From positions 1 through 64,000 of the forward strand of contig NZ_PCOZ01000005.1 of NCBI RefSeq assembly GCF_002979555.1: a stretch of 64,000 nucleotides of DNA, written 5' to 3'. Shown piece by piece: positions 1 through 6,472 of this stretch. The notes beneath the pieces were generated by a model. That model saw only the letters and a list, made by a program, of their open reading frames with translations. It searched no databases and had not been told where the DNA came from. Source of the DNA: Pseudomonas sp. MYb60. GTDB taxonomy: Bacteria > Pseudomonadota > Gammaproteobacteria > Pseudomonadales > Pseudomonadaceae. The position numbers and the translations under genes are program-made. How positions within the stretch are numbered: the stretch's first letter is position 1; each line of letters starts with the position of its first letter.

Positions 1-445
1 CCGGCGCACAAAAGTAGCTGTTAATCAGCTCAAACTCCGCATCAGTCGCGGCGAACTCATGTTCCCCGCGTTGATTGCGACGATGCAATCTGCCTCGACA
101 GGTGTCATCGTCCACCTCGATGTAGTGGACACAATGCGCAACCTCGGCAGCGTCAGCCAGGCCGCGTAACCACCGTCGGTCTTGTGGCGTATTGGCAGGA
201 AAGTCCAGGACCACGGTCACGCCAGCCCTCAGCAGATCGCTGACGAGCGGGCCTAGCACCTCGCGGATCTGGTGTGCGAGGCGCACGTAGTCGGCGATTG
301 ACTTGATCTGGTCAGGGTACAGCCGTGAGAGCCACTGATCCTCGCTCAGCAGAATGGCCGAGTGTTCGGCTGCCAGGCTTTTGGCCAGGGTTGATTTGCC
401 GGAGGCGATTTTGCCTGACGTGAGATGAAGCGCGGGGTTGGGCAT
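1..445 (-). CDS. AAA/zeta-toxin-like P-loop kinase, 3' end missing
   Basis: Reading the minus strand from the ATG at 445 gives an open frame to the window edge (148 codons). It begins MPNPALHLTSGKIASGKSTL, a clear Walker A motif (GxxxSGKST) at about residues 10-18. Further in there is a DFPANT segment in the position of the Walker-B-like or substrate loop and a lid-like basic stretch (CRGRLHRRNQRG), the arrangement of small AAA/CPT/zeta-like kinases that phosphorylate small molecules or act as predicted ATP-binding proteins. A purine-rich AAGGAGAAG sits just upstream of the ATG. The C-terminus lies outside the window and the substrate cannot be read from sequence. I see no toxin-antitoxin partner next to it. 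Confidence 0.75.
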   Translation of the reverse strand, partial: MPNPALHLTSGKIASGKSTLAKSLAAEHSAILLSEDQWLSRLYPDQIKSIADYVRLAHQIREVLGPLVSDLLRAGVTVVLDFPANTPQDRRWLRGLADAAEVAHCVHYIEVDDDTCRGRLHRRNQRGEHEFAATDAEFELINSYFCAP

Positions 446-559
446 TGGGGACTTCTCCTTGTCGAGCCTTGATGATGCTGATTGCGAAGCGTTGGAGCAA
501 CCACCGTCCGGCCATCGCACGCGATGCTTGGCGCCCTGTCGCGAGGCCGCCTTCGGAAA

Positions 560-580
560 CAAGCCCCCTCCCACAGGTGA
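560..580. repeat. Half copy of intergenic GTGGGAGGGGG hairpin repeat
   Basis: An AAGCCCCCTCCCACA tract in the gap before the first acetyltransferase gene matches one arm of the palindromic repeat seen between other genes in this window. The opposite arm is not intact, so this is a decayed or half copy. Confidence 0.4.
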
Positions 581-630
581 GGGCGCACCGCTATCATATG
601 CCCTTTCGCTCAATGCCCCAGGAACCGTCC

Positions 631-1122
631 ATGCCCGCCCTAATCCTGCGCAACGCCCGCCCTGCCGATGCCGAACGTTGCTTCGAGATCGAAATCAGCG
701 CCTACGAAGGCGACGAAGCCGCGACCTTGGCGAAGATCGCCACGCGCATTGCGCTGTACCCCGAGGGCTTTCTGATCCTGGAAGCCGATGGCCAGGTCGT
801 GGGTTTTATCAACGGCGGGTGTGCCCATGAGGTGGTGATGTCGGATGAGGCGTTCAAGGAGTTGGTGGGGCATTCGGCCGACGCGCCCAATGTGGTGATC
901 ATGTCGGTGGTGGTCGACCCGGCGCATCAGGGCAAGGGTTACGCCACCACACTGATGACCGAGTTTGTGCAACGCATGCGCGACCTGGGCAAGCAGACCC
1001 TCCACCTCATGTGCAAGGACCAGCATGTGCCGATGTACCAGCGCATGGGCTATCGGTATGTGCAACCCTCGGCGTCGGATCATGGCGGGATGGCGTGGCA
1101 TGAGATGGTGATGGCGCTGTAG
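631..1122 (+). CDS. GNAT family N-acetyltransferase
   Basis: A 163-residue GNAT-fold acetyltransferase. The acetyl-CoA-binding motif A is visible as VVVDPAHQGKGYATTLM (the Q/R-x-x-G-x-G/A signature), and motif B as the MYQRMGYRYV segment near the C-terminus. The chosen ATG is preceded by AGGAAC at a suitable distance; an upstream in-frame extension to 445 would run through the repeat and the divergent gene's leader and looks non-coding. It sits just ahead of a second GNAT gene. The acetylated substrate is not predictable; the sequence resembles general GNAT proteins such as arylalkylamine or ribosomal-type acetyltransferases. Confidence 0.88.
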   Translation: MPALILRNARPADAERCFEIEISAYEGDEAATLAKIATRIALYPEGFLILEADGQVVGFINGGCAHEVVMSDEAFKELVGHSADAPNVVIMSVVVDPAHQGKGYATTLMTEFVQRMRDLGKQTLHLMCKDQHVPMYQRMGYRYVQPSASDHGGMAWHEMVMAL

Positions 1123-1125
1123 GAC

Positions 1126-1575
1126 ATGCCACGGATGACGCTACCAGAGATGACCACCCTGCCCATTGAAGTCAGTGACCAACCCAACCCCGAGGCCGAG
1201 CGTGTTCTCGGCAGCGGCCTGTCGGCGTTCAATGAAGCCGCCACCGGCTACAACGACCGCCAACCGCTGATGGTGCTGGTCAAAGATCCCGACACCCAGC
1301 ACATCCTGGGCGGCATCACCGGCAAGACCTCATTGGGCATGGCTTTCCTCGATCTCTTCCACTTGCCCGAACGCTTGCGCGGTACGGGCCTTGGCCGTCA
1401 GTTGCTGCAGGCATTTGAAGACGAGGCCCGGCGCCGGGGGTGTCGCAACGCCGTGCTGTACACCCTCAGTTTCCAGGCGCCGGGGTTTTACGAGAAACAC
1501 GGTTGGGTACGCTTTGGCGAGATCCCCTGCGAGCCGGACGGCAGCAGCCGGGTGTTTCTGTCCAAGGTGTTGTAA
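1126..1575 (+). CDS. GNAT family N-acetyltransferase
   Basis: About 149 residues (144-149 depending on start). Acetyl-CoA loop seen as LPERLRGTGLGRQLL, followed by a DEARRRGCRNAVLYTLSFQAPGFYEKHGW segment typical of GNAT motif B (the FYEKxGW hallmark). ATGs at 1126, 1135 and 1150 are all in frame. The AGGA at 1121-1124 is too close to the first but well spaced for 1135, so the true start may be 1135. It follows the upstream GNAT gene with only 3 bp between, so they are probably co-transcribed. They are not obvious duplicates of each other. Confidence 0.85.
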   Translation: MPRMTLPEMTTLPIEVSDQPNPEAERVLGSGLSAFNEAATGYNDRQPLMVLVKDPDTQHILGGITGKTSLGMAFLDLFHLPERLRGTGLGRQLLQAFEDEARRRGCRNAVLYTLSFQAPGFYEKHGWVRFGEIPCEPDGSSRVFLSKVL

Positions 1576-1579
1576 CGCC

Positions 1580-2773
1580 CTACCAGCTCCCCGACGCGCC
1601 ACCTCCCCCGCTGGAGCCGCCGCCACCCGACGAACTGCTGCTGAAGCGGCTGGAACCGGACCCCGAACTACCGCCCGAATGCGAGCCCGAACCGCTGCCC
1701 ACTTTGCCAAAGATGATCAGCGCCACGAACGAGGCAATCGGCACCGCCAGCAGCCAGCCATCCCGGCCTGCGTCGGCCACCAGCCCCGCCACCCCATACA
1801 CGGCCACCGCCGCCAACAGCCGTGCGACGAAACCCGTGCGGCTTTTGCGCCAGGCGTCGCGCATGATCACGAACAGGATCAGGTACAAGCCGAGCACCAC
1901 CAGCGCGCCCAGTGGAAACGCCAGCCAGTGCAGGAAATTGACCTCTACCGAACGGTTCGCCACCAGCAGACCGGCGATGTACACCAGCAGGCCGATCACG
2001 CAATAGAACACCCTACGCGCCATCCACAACGCGCCGAAGGTCGCGCCGCCAATCAATACGGTAAGCGGCACCACAAACAGGTACACCGGCCACTCACGCC
2101 CACCGCCAAAGATGGCCAGCAGCACAGTCAGCGCGACCGTCGCGATCAGCGCGCGGCGCCAGCGCAGTGCACCGGTCGCCATCAACACGCCACCGAGGCC
2201 GCCCAGTACAAACGCCAGCAGCACCGCGATGGCGCCTGTTGGGAAGCCCGGTTCGGCAACCTCGGGCAGGTCGCCGCCGTCCACCAGCACCACCAGGTCA
2301 TTCACGCCCGCGACAACACCCTGCACGTAGTCGCCCTGGCGAAATGCCGGGGTGATGTGTTCTTCGATGATGCGATGGGCCAGCAGGTCCGTGACCGTTC
2401 CTTCCAGCCCGTAACCCACTTCGATGCGGACCTTGCGATCGTCCTTGGCCACCACCAGCAGCACGCCGTCGTTGATGTCCTTGCGCCCCAGCTGCCAGGC
2501 ACGGAACAGTTGATTGGCGTAGTCCTCGATGCTCACGCCACCGGTGCCGGGCACCAGCAATACGGCGACCTGAGCGCCTTTGCGTTGCTCAAGCGCGGCG
2601 AGTTGCGCTTTCAGGCGGACGGTGGTGTCAGCATCCAACGTATGGGTGAGGTCGATCACACGCTGATCGAGGGCGACGCCAATCGGTGAACTGTCGGCCT
2701 GCGCCGTGATCAACACACCGGCCACTGTCCACACCAGCAGGCTCAAAACGGATTGCCGCACCCAACGCATCAT
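1580..2773 (-). CDS. TPM-domain (YgcG-like) membrane protein with Ser/Gly-rich tail
   Basis: 397 residues from the ATG at 2773, which has CAGG 8 nt upstream; an ATG 21 bp earlier has no proper spacing. A signal peptide or membrane segment (residues ~8-27) is followed by a TPM_phosphatase (DUF477) domain with LDADTTVRLKAQLAALEQ, GAQVAVLLVP and WQLGRKDINDGVLLVVAKDDRKVRIEVG motifs (~40-160). Several hydrophobic helices follow. The protein ends in a low-complexity Gly/Ser tract, as in many YgcG-family proteins. Related TPM proteins act at membranes (photosystem II assembly TLP18.3 in plants; unknown in bacteria). The gene is convergent with the GNAT gene, 4 bp away. Confidence 0.85.
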   Translation of the reverse strand: MMRWVRQSVLSLLVWTVAGVLITAQADSSPIGVALDQRVIDLTHTLDADTTVRLKAQLAALEQRKGAQVAVLLVPGTGGVSIEDYANQLFRAWQLGRKDINDGVLLVVAKDDRKVRIEVGYGLEGTVTDLLAHRIIEEHITPAFRQGDYVQGVVAGVNDLVVLVDGGDLPEVAEPGFPTGAIAVLLAFVLGGLGGVLMATGALRWRRALIATVALTVLLAIFGGGREWPVYLFVVPLTVLIGGATFGALWMARRVFYCVIGLLVYIAGLLVANRSVEVNFLHWLAFPLGALVVLGLYLILFVIMRDAWRKSRTGFVARLLAAVAVYGVAGLVADAGRDGWLLAVPIASFVALIIFGKVGSGSGSHSGGSSGSGSSRFSSSSSGGGGSSGGGGASGSW

Positions 2774-2899
2774 GTTTGTTACCTGAAGTTTCATCCTGAA
2801 ACCGCAGACTTTACCCGATCAGCGCTATAACGCGTGACCCCAGGCAGTTGTCTATCTAAACTCGCCACACGTATAGCACTACGCCATAAACGAGAAGCC

Positions 2900-3715
2900 A
2901 TGAACCTTCAGCACCGCAACAACGTCAGTGTGATGGGCAACGGCACCTCGACCCTGGTGTTCTCCCACGGTTTCGGCTGCAACCAGGCCATGTGGAATTA
3001 CCTGGCGCCAAGCTTTTGCGAGCATTTTCGCGTGGTGATATACGACCTGGTGGGCGCCGGCCTGTCGGACCTCAGTGCCTTCGACACAGCCAAATACAGC
3101 TCGCTGGACGGTTATGCCCGTGACCTGAACGAATTGATCGACGAATTCGCCATCGGCCCGGTGATTCTTGTGAGCCACTCAGTGAGTGCCATGATTGCCG
3201 CCCTCGCCGACCGCCAGGCCCCCGGGCGGATCGCTGCGCATGTAATGATCGGCCCCTCGCCGCGCTACGTCGATGCAGAAGGTTATGTCGGAGGGTTCAA
3301 ACTCGCCGATGTCCAGGACCTGCTGGATACCCTCGACAGCAATTACCTCGGCTGGTCCAGCGCCATGGCCCCGGCAATCATGGGCGCACCCGGGCAACCG
3401 GCGCTGAGCGAAGAGCTGACCGACAGTTTCTGCCGTACCGAGCCGGAGATCGCCAAGCAATTCGCGCGGGTGACATTCATGTCGGACAACCGGCACGACG
3501 TCGCAGGCCTGCTTACCCCGGTGCTGATCCTGCAATCGAGTGACGACCTGATCGCGCCCGTGGCGGTGGGTGAATACCTGCACCGCGTATTGCCCAACAG
3601 CACGTATTGCCTGGTGGACAACGTCGGCCATTGCCCGCACATGAGCGCGCCGCAAGCCTGTGCCAAGGCGATGCAAGCCTTCCTGGCGCCATGGAGGGTC
3701 GCTCATGCCAGCTGA
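2900..3715 (+). CDS. RsbQ/KAI2-like alpha/beta hydrolase (sensor hydrolase)
   Basis: 271 residues, close to the 269 of Bacillus subtilis RsbQ, with recognisable family blocks throughout: N-terminal RNNVSVMGNG, oxyanion strand FSHGFGCNQAMWN, IYDLVGAGLSDLSAFD, lid region GGFKLADVQDLL, NYLGW, and C-terminal GHCPHMSAP. The catalytic triad is readable as Ser94, Asp215/216 (QSSDDLIAP) and His244. The nucleophile elbow reads SHSVS rather than the usual GHSVG. RsbQ hydrolyses or binds a small hydrophobic ligand and passes the signal to the PAS domain of RsbP; plant KAI2 and D14 hormone receptors come from this family. The next gene, a PAS histidine kinase, starts inside the 3' end of this one, which supports a sensory rather than metabolic role. 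Start chosen for GAGAAG upstream. Confidence 0.9.
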   Translation: MNLQHRNNVSVMGNGTSTLVFSHGFGCNQAMWNYLAPSFCEHFRVVIYDLVGAGLSDLSAFDTAKYSSLDGYARDLNELIDEFAIGPVILVSHSVSAMIAALADRQAPGRIAAHVMIGPSPRYVDAEGYVGGFKLADVQDLLDTLDSNYLGWSSAMAPAIMGAPGQPALSEELTDSFCRTEPEIAKQFARVTFMSDNRHDVAGLLTPVLILQSSDDLIAPVAVGEYLHRVLPNSTYCLVDNVGHCPHMSAPQACAKAMQAFLAPWRVAHAS

Positions 3716-4847
3716 ATTGTTTGAACACGCCGCCTGCGCCCTGGCCGTCATCGGTGAGGACGGTACGCTCCTGCAAACCAACGCACGCTTCAGCGAGTGG
3801 CTGGGGTTCAGTCATGCCGAGCTGTGTGGGCGGCGCTTCCAGGACCTGCTGAGCATGGGCGGCCGGATGTTCCACCAGACCCATCTCGCGCCCATGCTGC
3901 GCATGCAGGGCAGCATCACCGAAGTGAAGCTGGACATGCTGCACCGCGACGGTCACAAGGTGACGGTGCTGCTCAATGGCGCCAAGCGTGACCACGCCGA
4001 CGGCCCGGTGTACGACCTGGCGCTGTTCGGCACCACCGACCGCGACAAATACGAGCGCGAGTTGCTCAATGCGCGCAACTTCGCCGAAGCGCTGCTGCTG
4101 GATAAAACCGCCACCGAGCTGGCCCTCAAGCAAGCCCAGGCCGAGCTGAGCGAAGCCTATGCCATCGCCCAACGCCGCGCGTTGTTTGCCGAGCAGATGG
4201 TGGCCATCGTCAGCCATGACTTGAAAAACCCGATGACCGCGATCCGCATGGCTTCGGACTTTCTTTCCCATGGCGAGCGCACCGCCAAGGAGCGCCAGCT
4301 GCTCGGACATATCGGCCAGTCGTCCGAACGGGCCCATCGCATGATCGCCGACCTGTTGGACTTCACCCAGGCGCGGGTCGGCCACGGCATCATCATCAAG
4401 ACCACCGCCCGCGACCTGCACGCCGTGACGCACCAGGCCGTGGATGAATTGCGCATGGCGTTCCCCAAGGCCAGCCTGGAGCACCATACCCACGGCGCCG
4501 GCGACGCGGTGATCGATGCCGACCGCGTGCAACAGGTGATTGGCAACCTGGTGGCCAACAGCGTGGCCTACGGCGACTTGAATCGGCCGATCACCATTAC
4601 CTCGCGCCAGGGCGACAGCGGTTGCGACGTGTCTGTGCACAACCACGGCGCGGCGATTCCGGAAACCTTGCTGGCCGGGCTGTTCGAGCCCATGACCCGC
4701 GGCACCGACCAAGGTCTGAATGTGCGCAGCGTGGGCTTGGGCCTGTACATCGTGCGGGAATTGGCGCGGGTGCATGGCGGTGATGTAACGGTGACGTCGA
4801 CTGAACGGGACGGCACGACCTTCTGCGTGCGTTTGCGGCCTGAGTAA
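3705..4847 (+). CDS. PAS-domain sensor histidine kinase, partner of RsbQ-like hydrolase
   Basis: 380 residues, no membrane segment, so cytoplasmic. N-terminal PAS domain (~5-110: VIGEDGTLLQTNARFSEWLG). A coiled linker follows (~115-160). The HisKA domain has the phosphoacceptor His171 in VSHDLKNPMTAI, and the HATPase_c domain has N-box NLVANSVAYG, a degenerate G1 and G2 GLGLYIV. GGAGGGTC precedes the ATG, which lies 11 bp inside the hydrolase gene, so the two are translationally coupled. No response regulator gene is adjacent, so the output partner is unknown. In Bacillus the RsbQ partner is a PAS-PP2C phosphatase (RsbP); here the PAS domain is attached to a histidine kinase instead, an analogous architecture with a different output. 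Confidence 0.9.
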   Translation: MPAELFEHAACALAVIGEDGTLLQTNARFSEWLGFSHAELCGRRFQDLLSMGGRMFHQTHLAPMLRMQGSITEVKLDMLHRDGHKVTVLLNGAKRDHADGPVYDLALFGTTDRDKYERELLNARNFAEALLLDKTATELALKQAQAELSEAYAIAQRRALFAEQMVAIVSHDLKNPMTAIRMASDFLSHGERTAKERQLLGHIGQSSERAHRMIADLLDFTQARVGHGIIIKTTARDLHAVTHQAVDELRMAFPKASLEHHTHGAGDAVIDADRVQQVIGNLVANSVAYGDLNRPITITSRQGDSGCDVSVHNHGAAIPETLLAGLFEPMTRGTDQGLNVRSVGLGLYIVRELARVHGGDVTVTSTERDGTTFCVRLRPE

Positions 4848-4880
4848 GATCTTGCAATAAATTATCAATAACGCCACCAT

Positions 4881-4895
4881 TGAGAATAGTTGTCA
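4881..4895 (+). promoter_or_regulatory. Fur-box-like operator upstream of first ECF sigma gene
   Basis: TGAGAATAGTTGTCA matches the 7-1-7 Fur core TGATAATNATTATCA at 11 of 14 defined positions. It lies 20 bp ahead of the proposed GTG start of the sigma gene, which would make iron-replete repression by Fur the expected control. Confidence 0.6.
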
Positions 4896-4915
4896 TTCAC
4901 AAGGTGGCGTCATCC

Positions 4916-5434
4916 GTGTTGCTCAGTCCCTCCCCCGATTCGCCATCACGCAATGCTGCGCTGCACCGCCTGTTCGGTGAGCACCACCCGTGGTTGCTGG
5001 AGCGCTTGCGGCTGCGCCTGGGGTGCCGTGAAGATGCCGCCGACCTGGCAGCGGAAACCTTCGCCCACGTGGTAGCAATGCCCGACCCCCACAGCATTCG
5101 CGAACCCCGCGCCTTGTTGACCACCATCGGCAAACGCCTGATTTTCGCGCGTTGGCGGCGCAACGATGTGGAGCGCGCCTACCTCGACGTGCTGGCCACC
5201 CTGCCTGAAGCCGTGGCCCCCTCGCCCCAGGAGCACTGGCTGGTCATCGAAGCGCTGATGGAAATCGACCGCCTGCTCGACAGCCTGTCGTCCAAGGCGC
5301 GCGCGGCCTTCCTGTATAGCCAGCTCGACGGCCGTACCTACGCCTGCATCGCCCGCGAACTGGGCGTATCGGTGACGCGGGTGCATCAATACGTGGTACA
5401 GGGCCTCACGGCCTGCTACCTGGCCAAACCATGA
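4916..5434 (+). CDS. ECF sigma factor, FecI-like
   Basis: 172 residues from a GTG start that has AAGGTGG 8 nt upstream. Translation from further upstream would place the Fur-box-like site inside the coding region, which is unlikely. Region 2 is seen in LHRLFGEHHPWLLERLRLRLG and the EDAADLAAETF block, with the promoter-melting stretch GKRLIFARWRRNDVERAYLDVL. Region 4 follows as LDSLSSKARAAFLYSQLDG and the RTYACIARELGVSVTRVHQYV helix-turn-helix. It overlaps the FecR gene by 4 bp, and a TonB receptor with a signalling domain follows, so it should direct transcription of that receptor when the receptor's iron-loaded ligand is bound. Confidence 0.9.
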   Translation: MLLSPSPDSPSRNAALHRLFGEHHPWLLERLRLRLGCREDAADLAAETFAHVVAMPDPHSIREPRALLTTIGKRLIFARWRRNDVERAYLDVLATLPEAVAPSPQEHWLVIEALMEIDRLLDSLSSKARAAFLYSQLDGRTYACIARELGVSVTRVHQYVVQGLTACYLAKP

Positions 5435-6372
5435 GCGGCCTGCCTCCGGCGGTGGCACAGGCCATCGAATGGTATGCGCGACGCAGTTCCGGCGCCTTCG
5501 ACGCGCCAGCACAATCGCGATTCGAGCAATGGCTGCGCGCCGACCCCAGCCATCAGGACGCCTGGCGCAGCCTCAGCCACCAACTGGAGCGCACCCTCGT
5601 GCCCTTGGCAGGCCAACAGGGTTCGCGTCAGGCGCTCAACAGCGTTGATCACAGCCGCCGGCGTATGTTGCGCGGCGCCCTGGCCGTGGGCGCAATCGGC
5701 CTGGGCACGCCATTGCTGACCTTGCGCGGCGGCCCGCTGCACGAGCGTTGGGGCGCGGACCTGCGCACCACCCGCGCCGAGCGCCGGCGCTTCAGCCTGG
5801 AAGACGGCTCGTCCCTGCTGCTCAACGCCCGAAGCGCCGTGGACCTGCTTTTCAGCGCCAGCCAGCGCAGCGTGCAACTCTTGCAGGGCGCAGTGCTGGC
5901 CGAGGTGCACAGCGATCCGGCGCGCCCCTTTGTGCTGCAATGTGCCTTTGGCGAAGCCTGGCTCGAAGGCGGCCGCTGCCTGCTCAGCGTGCAAGCGGGC
6001 ACGGCCCAGTTGTGGGCGCTCGACGGCGCGTTGGAATTGCGCACTCCCGGCACCCGCCAGCGGTTAGCGAGTGGCCAGGGCCTGGCGTTCGACGGGCAAG
6101 CCTGGCAACCGATCGCCCGTGGCTATATCGACGAACGCGCCTGGGCCCGCGGCCTGTTGGAAGTGCACGACCAGGCCCTGGGCCAGGTGATCGAGCACCT
6201 GCGCCCCTATCATCCCGGGTTGTTACACGTGTCGGCGCGGGCTGCCGCGCTGCGTATCTCCGGGGTATTCAGCCTGGACAACAGCCACCAGGCCCTTGCC
6301 GCCCTCAAGGATGTGCTGCCGTTGCAGGTGGTCTCGTACCTGGGGGTGTGGACACGCGTCGACCTCGCGTGA
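5431..6372 (+). CDS. FecR-family anti-sigma / sigma regulator
   Basis: 313 residues. The N-terminal cytoplasmic FecR_N/DUF4880 segment (AIEWYARRSSGAFDAPAQSRFEQWLRADPSHQDAW) binds the sigma factor; a single membrane helix lies around 73-88 after RRRM; the periplasmic FecR domain follows (RFSLEDGSSLLLNARSAVDL and GAVLAEV). The C-terminal STN-interacting part ends with ISGVFSLDNSHQALAALKDVLPL. The start overlaps the sigma gene stop (ATGA type). It passes the signal from the outer-membrane receptor to the sigma factor and usually undergoes regulated proteolysis. Confidence 0.9.
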   Translation: MSGLPPAVAQAIEWYARRSSGAFDAPAQSRFEQWLRADPSHQDAWRSLSHQLERTLVPLAGQQGSRQALNSVDHSRRRMLRGALAVGAIGLGTPLLTLRGGPLHERWGADLRTTRAERRRFSLEDGSSLLLNARSAVDLLFSASQRSVQLLQGAVLAEVHSDPARPFVLQCAFGEAWLEGGRCLLSVQAGTAQLWALDGALELRTPGTRQRLASGQGLAFDGQAWQPIARGYIDERAWARGLLEVHDQALGQVIEHLRPYHPGLLHVSARAAALRISGVFSLDNSHQALAALKDVLPLQVVSYLGVWTRVDLA

Positions 6373-6383
6373 ATTTATTTTCG
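6370..6383 (+). promoter_or_regulatory. Candidate ECF sigma promoter element at fecR stop
   Basis: TGAATTTATTTTCG begins on the FecR stop codon and precedes the receptor gene. The third cassette in this window has TGACATTATTTTCG at exactly the same place (12 of 14 identical), which suggests a recognition element for the cognate sigma factors. Its role as a promoter is inferred from position and conservation only. Confidence 0.35.
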
Positions 6384-6472
6384 CGCAGCCCTTAAAAAAC
6401 CGTGCGCTCGGGTCACAGACCAGACAGAAACGCGCGAAACGCGCCCTGTCCAGAGCCAATCGAGTACACACC

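Noticed and set aside
1..445. Zeta toxin of a toxin-antitoxin pair
   Set aside because: There is a P-loop and similar size, but the 3' end is missing and no antitoxin-like gene is adjacent within the window.
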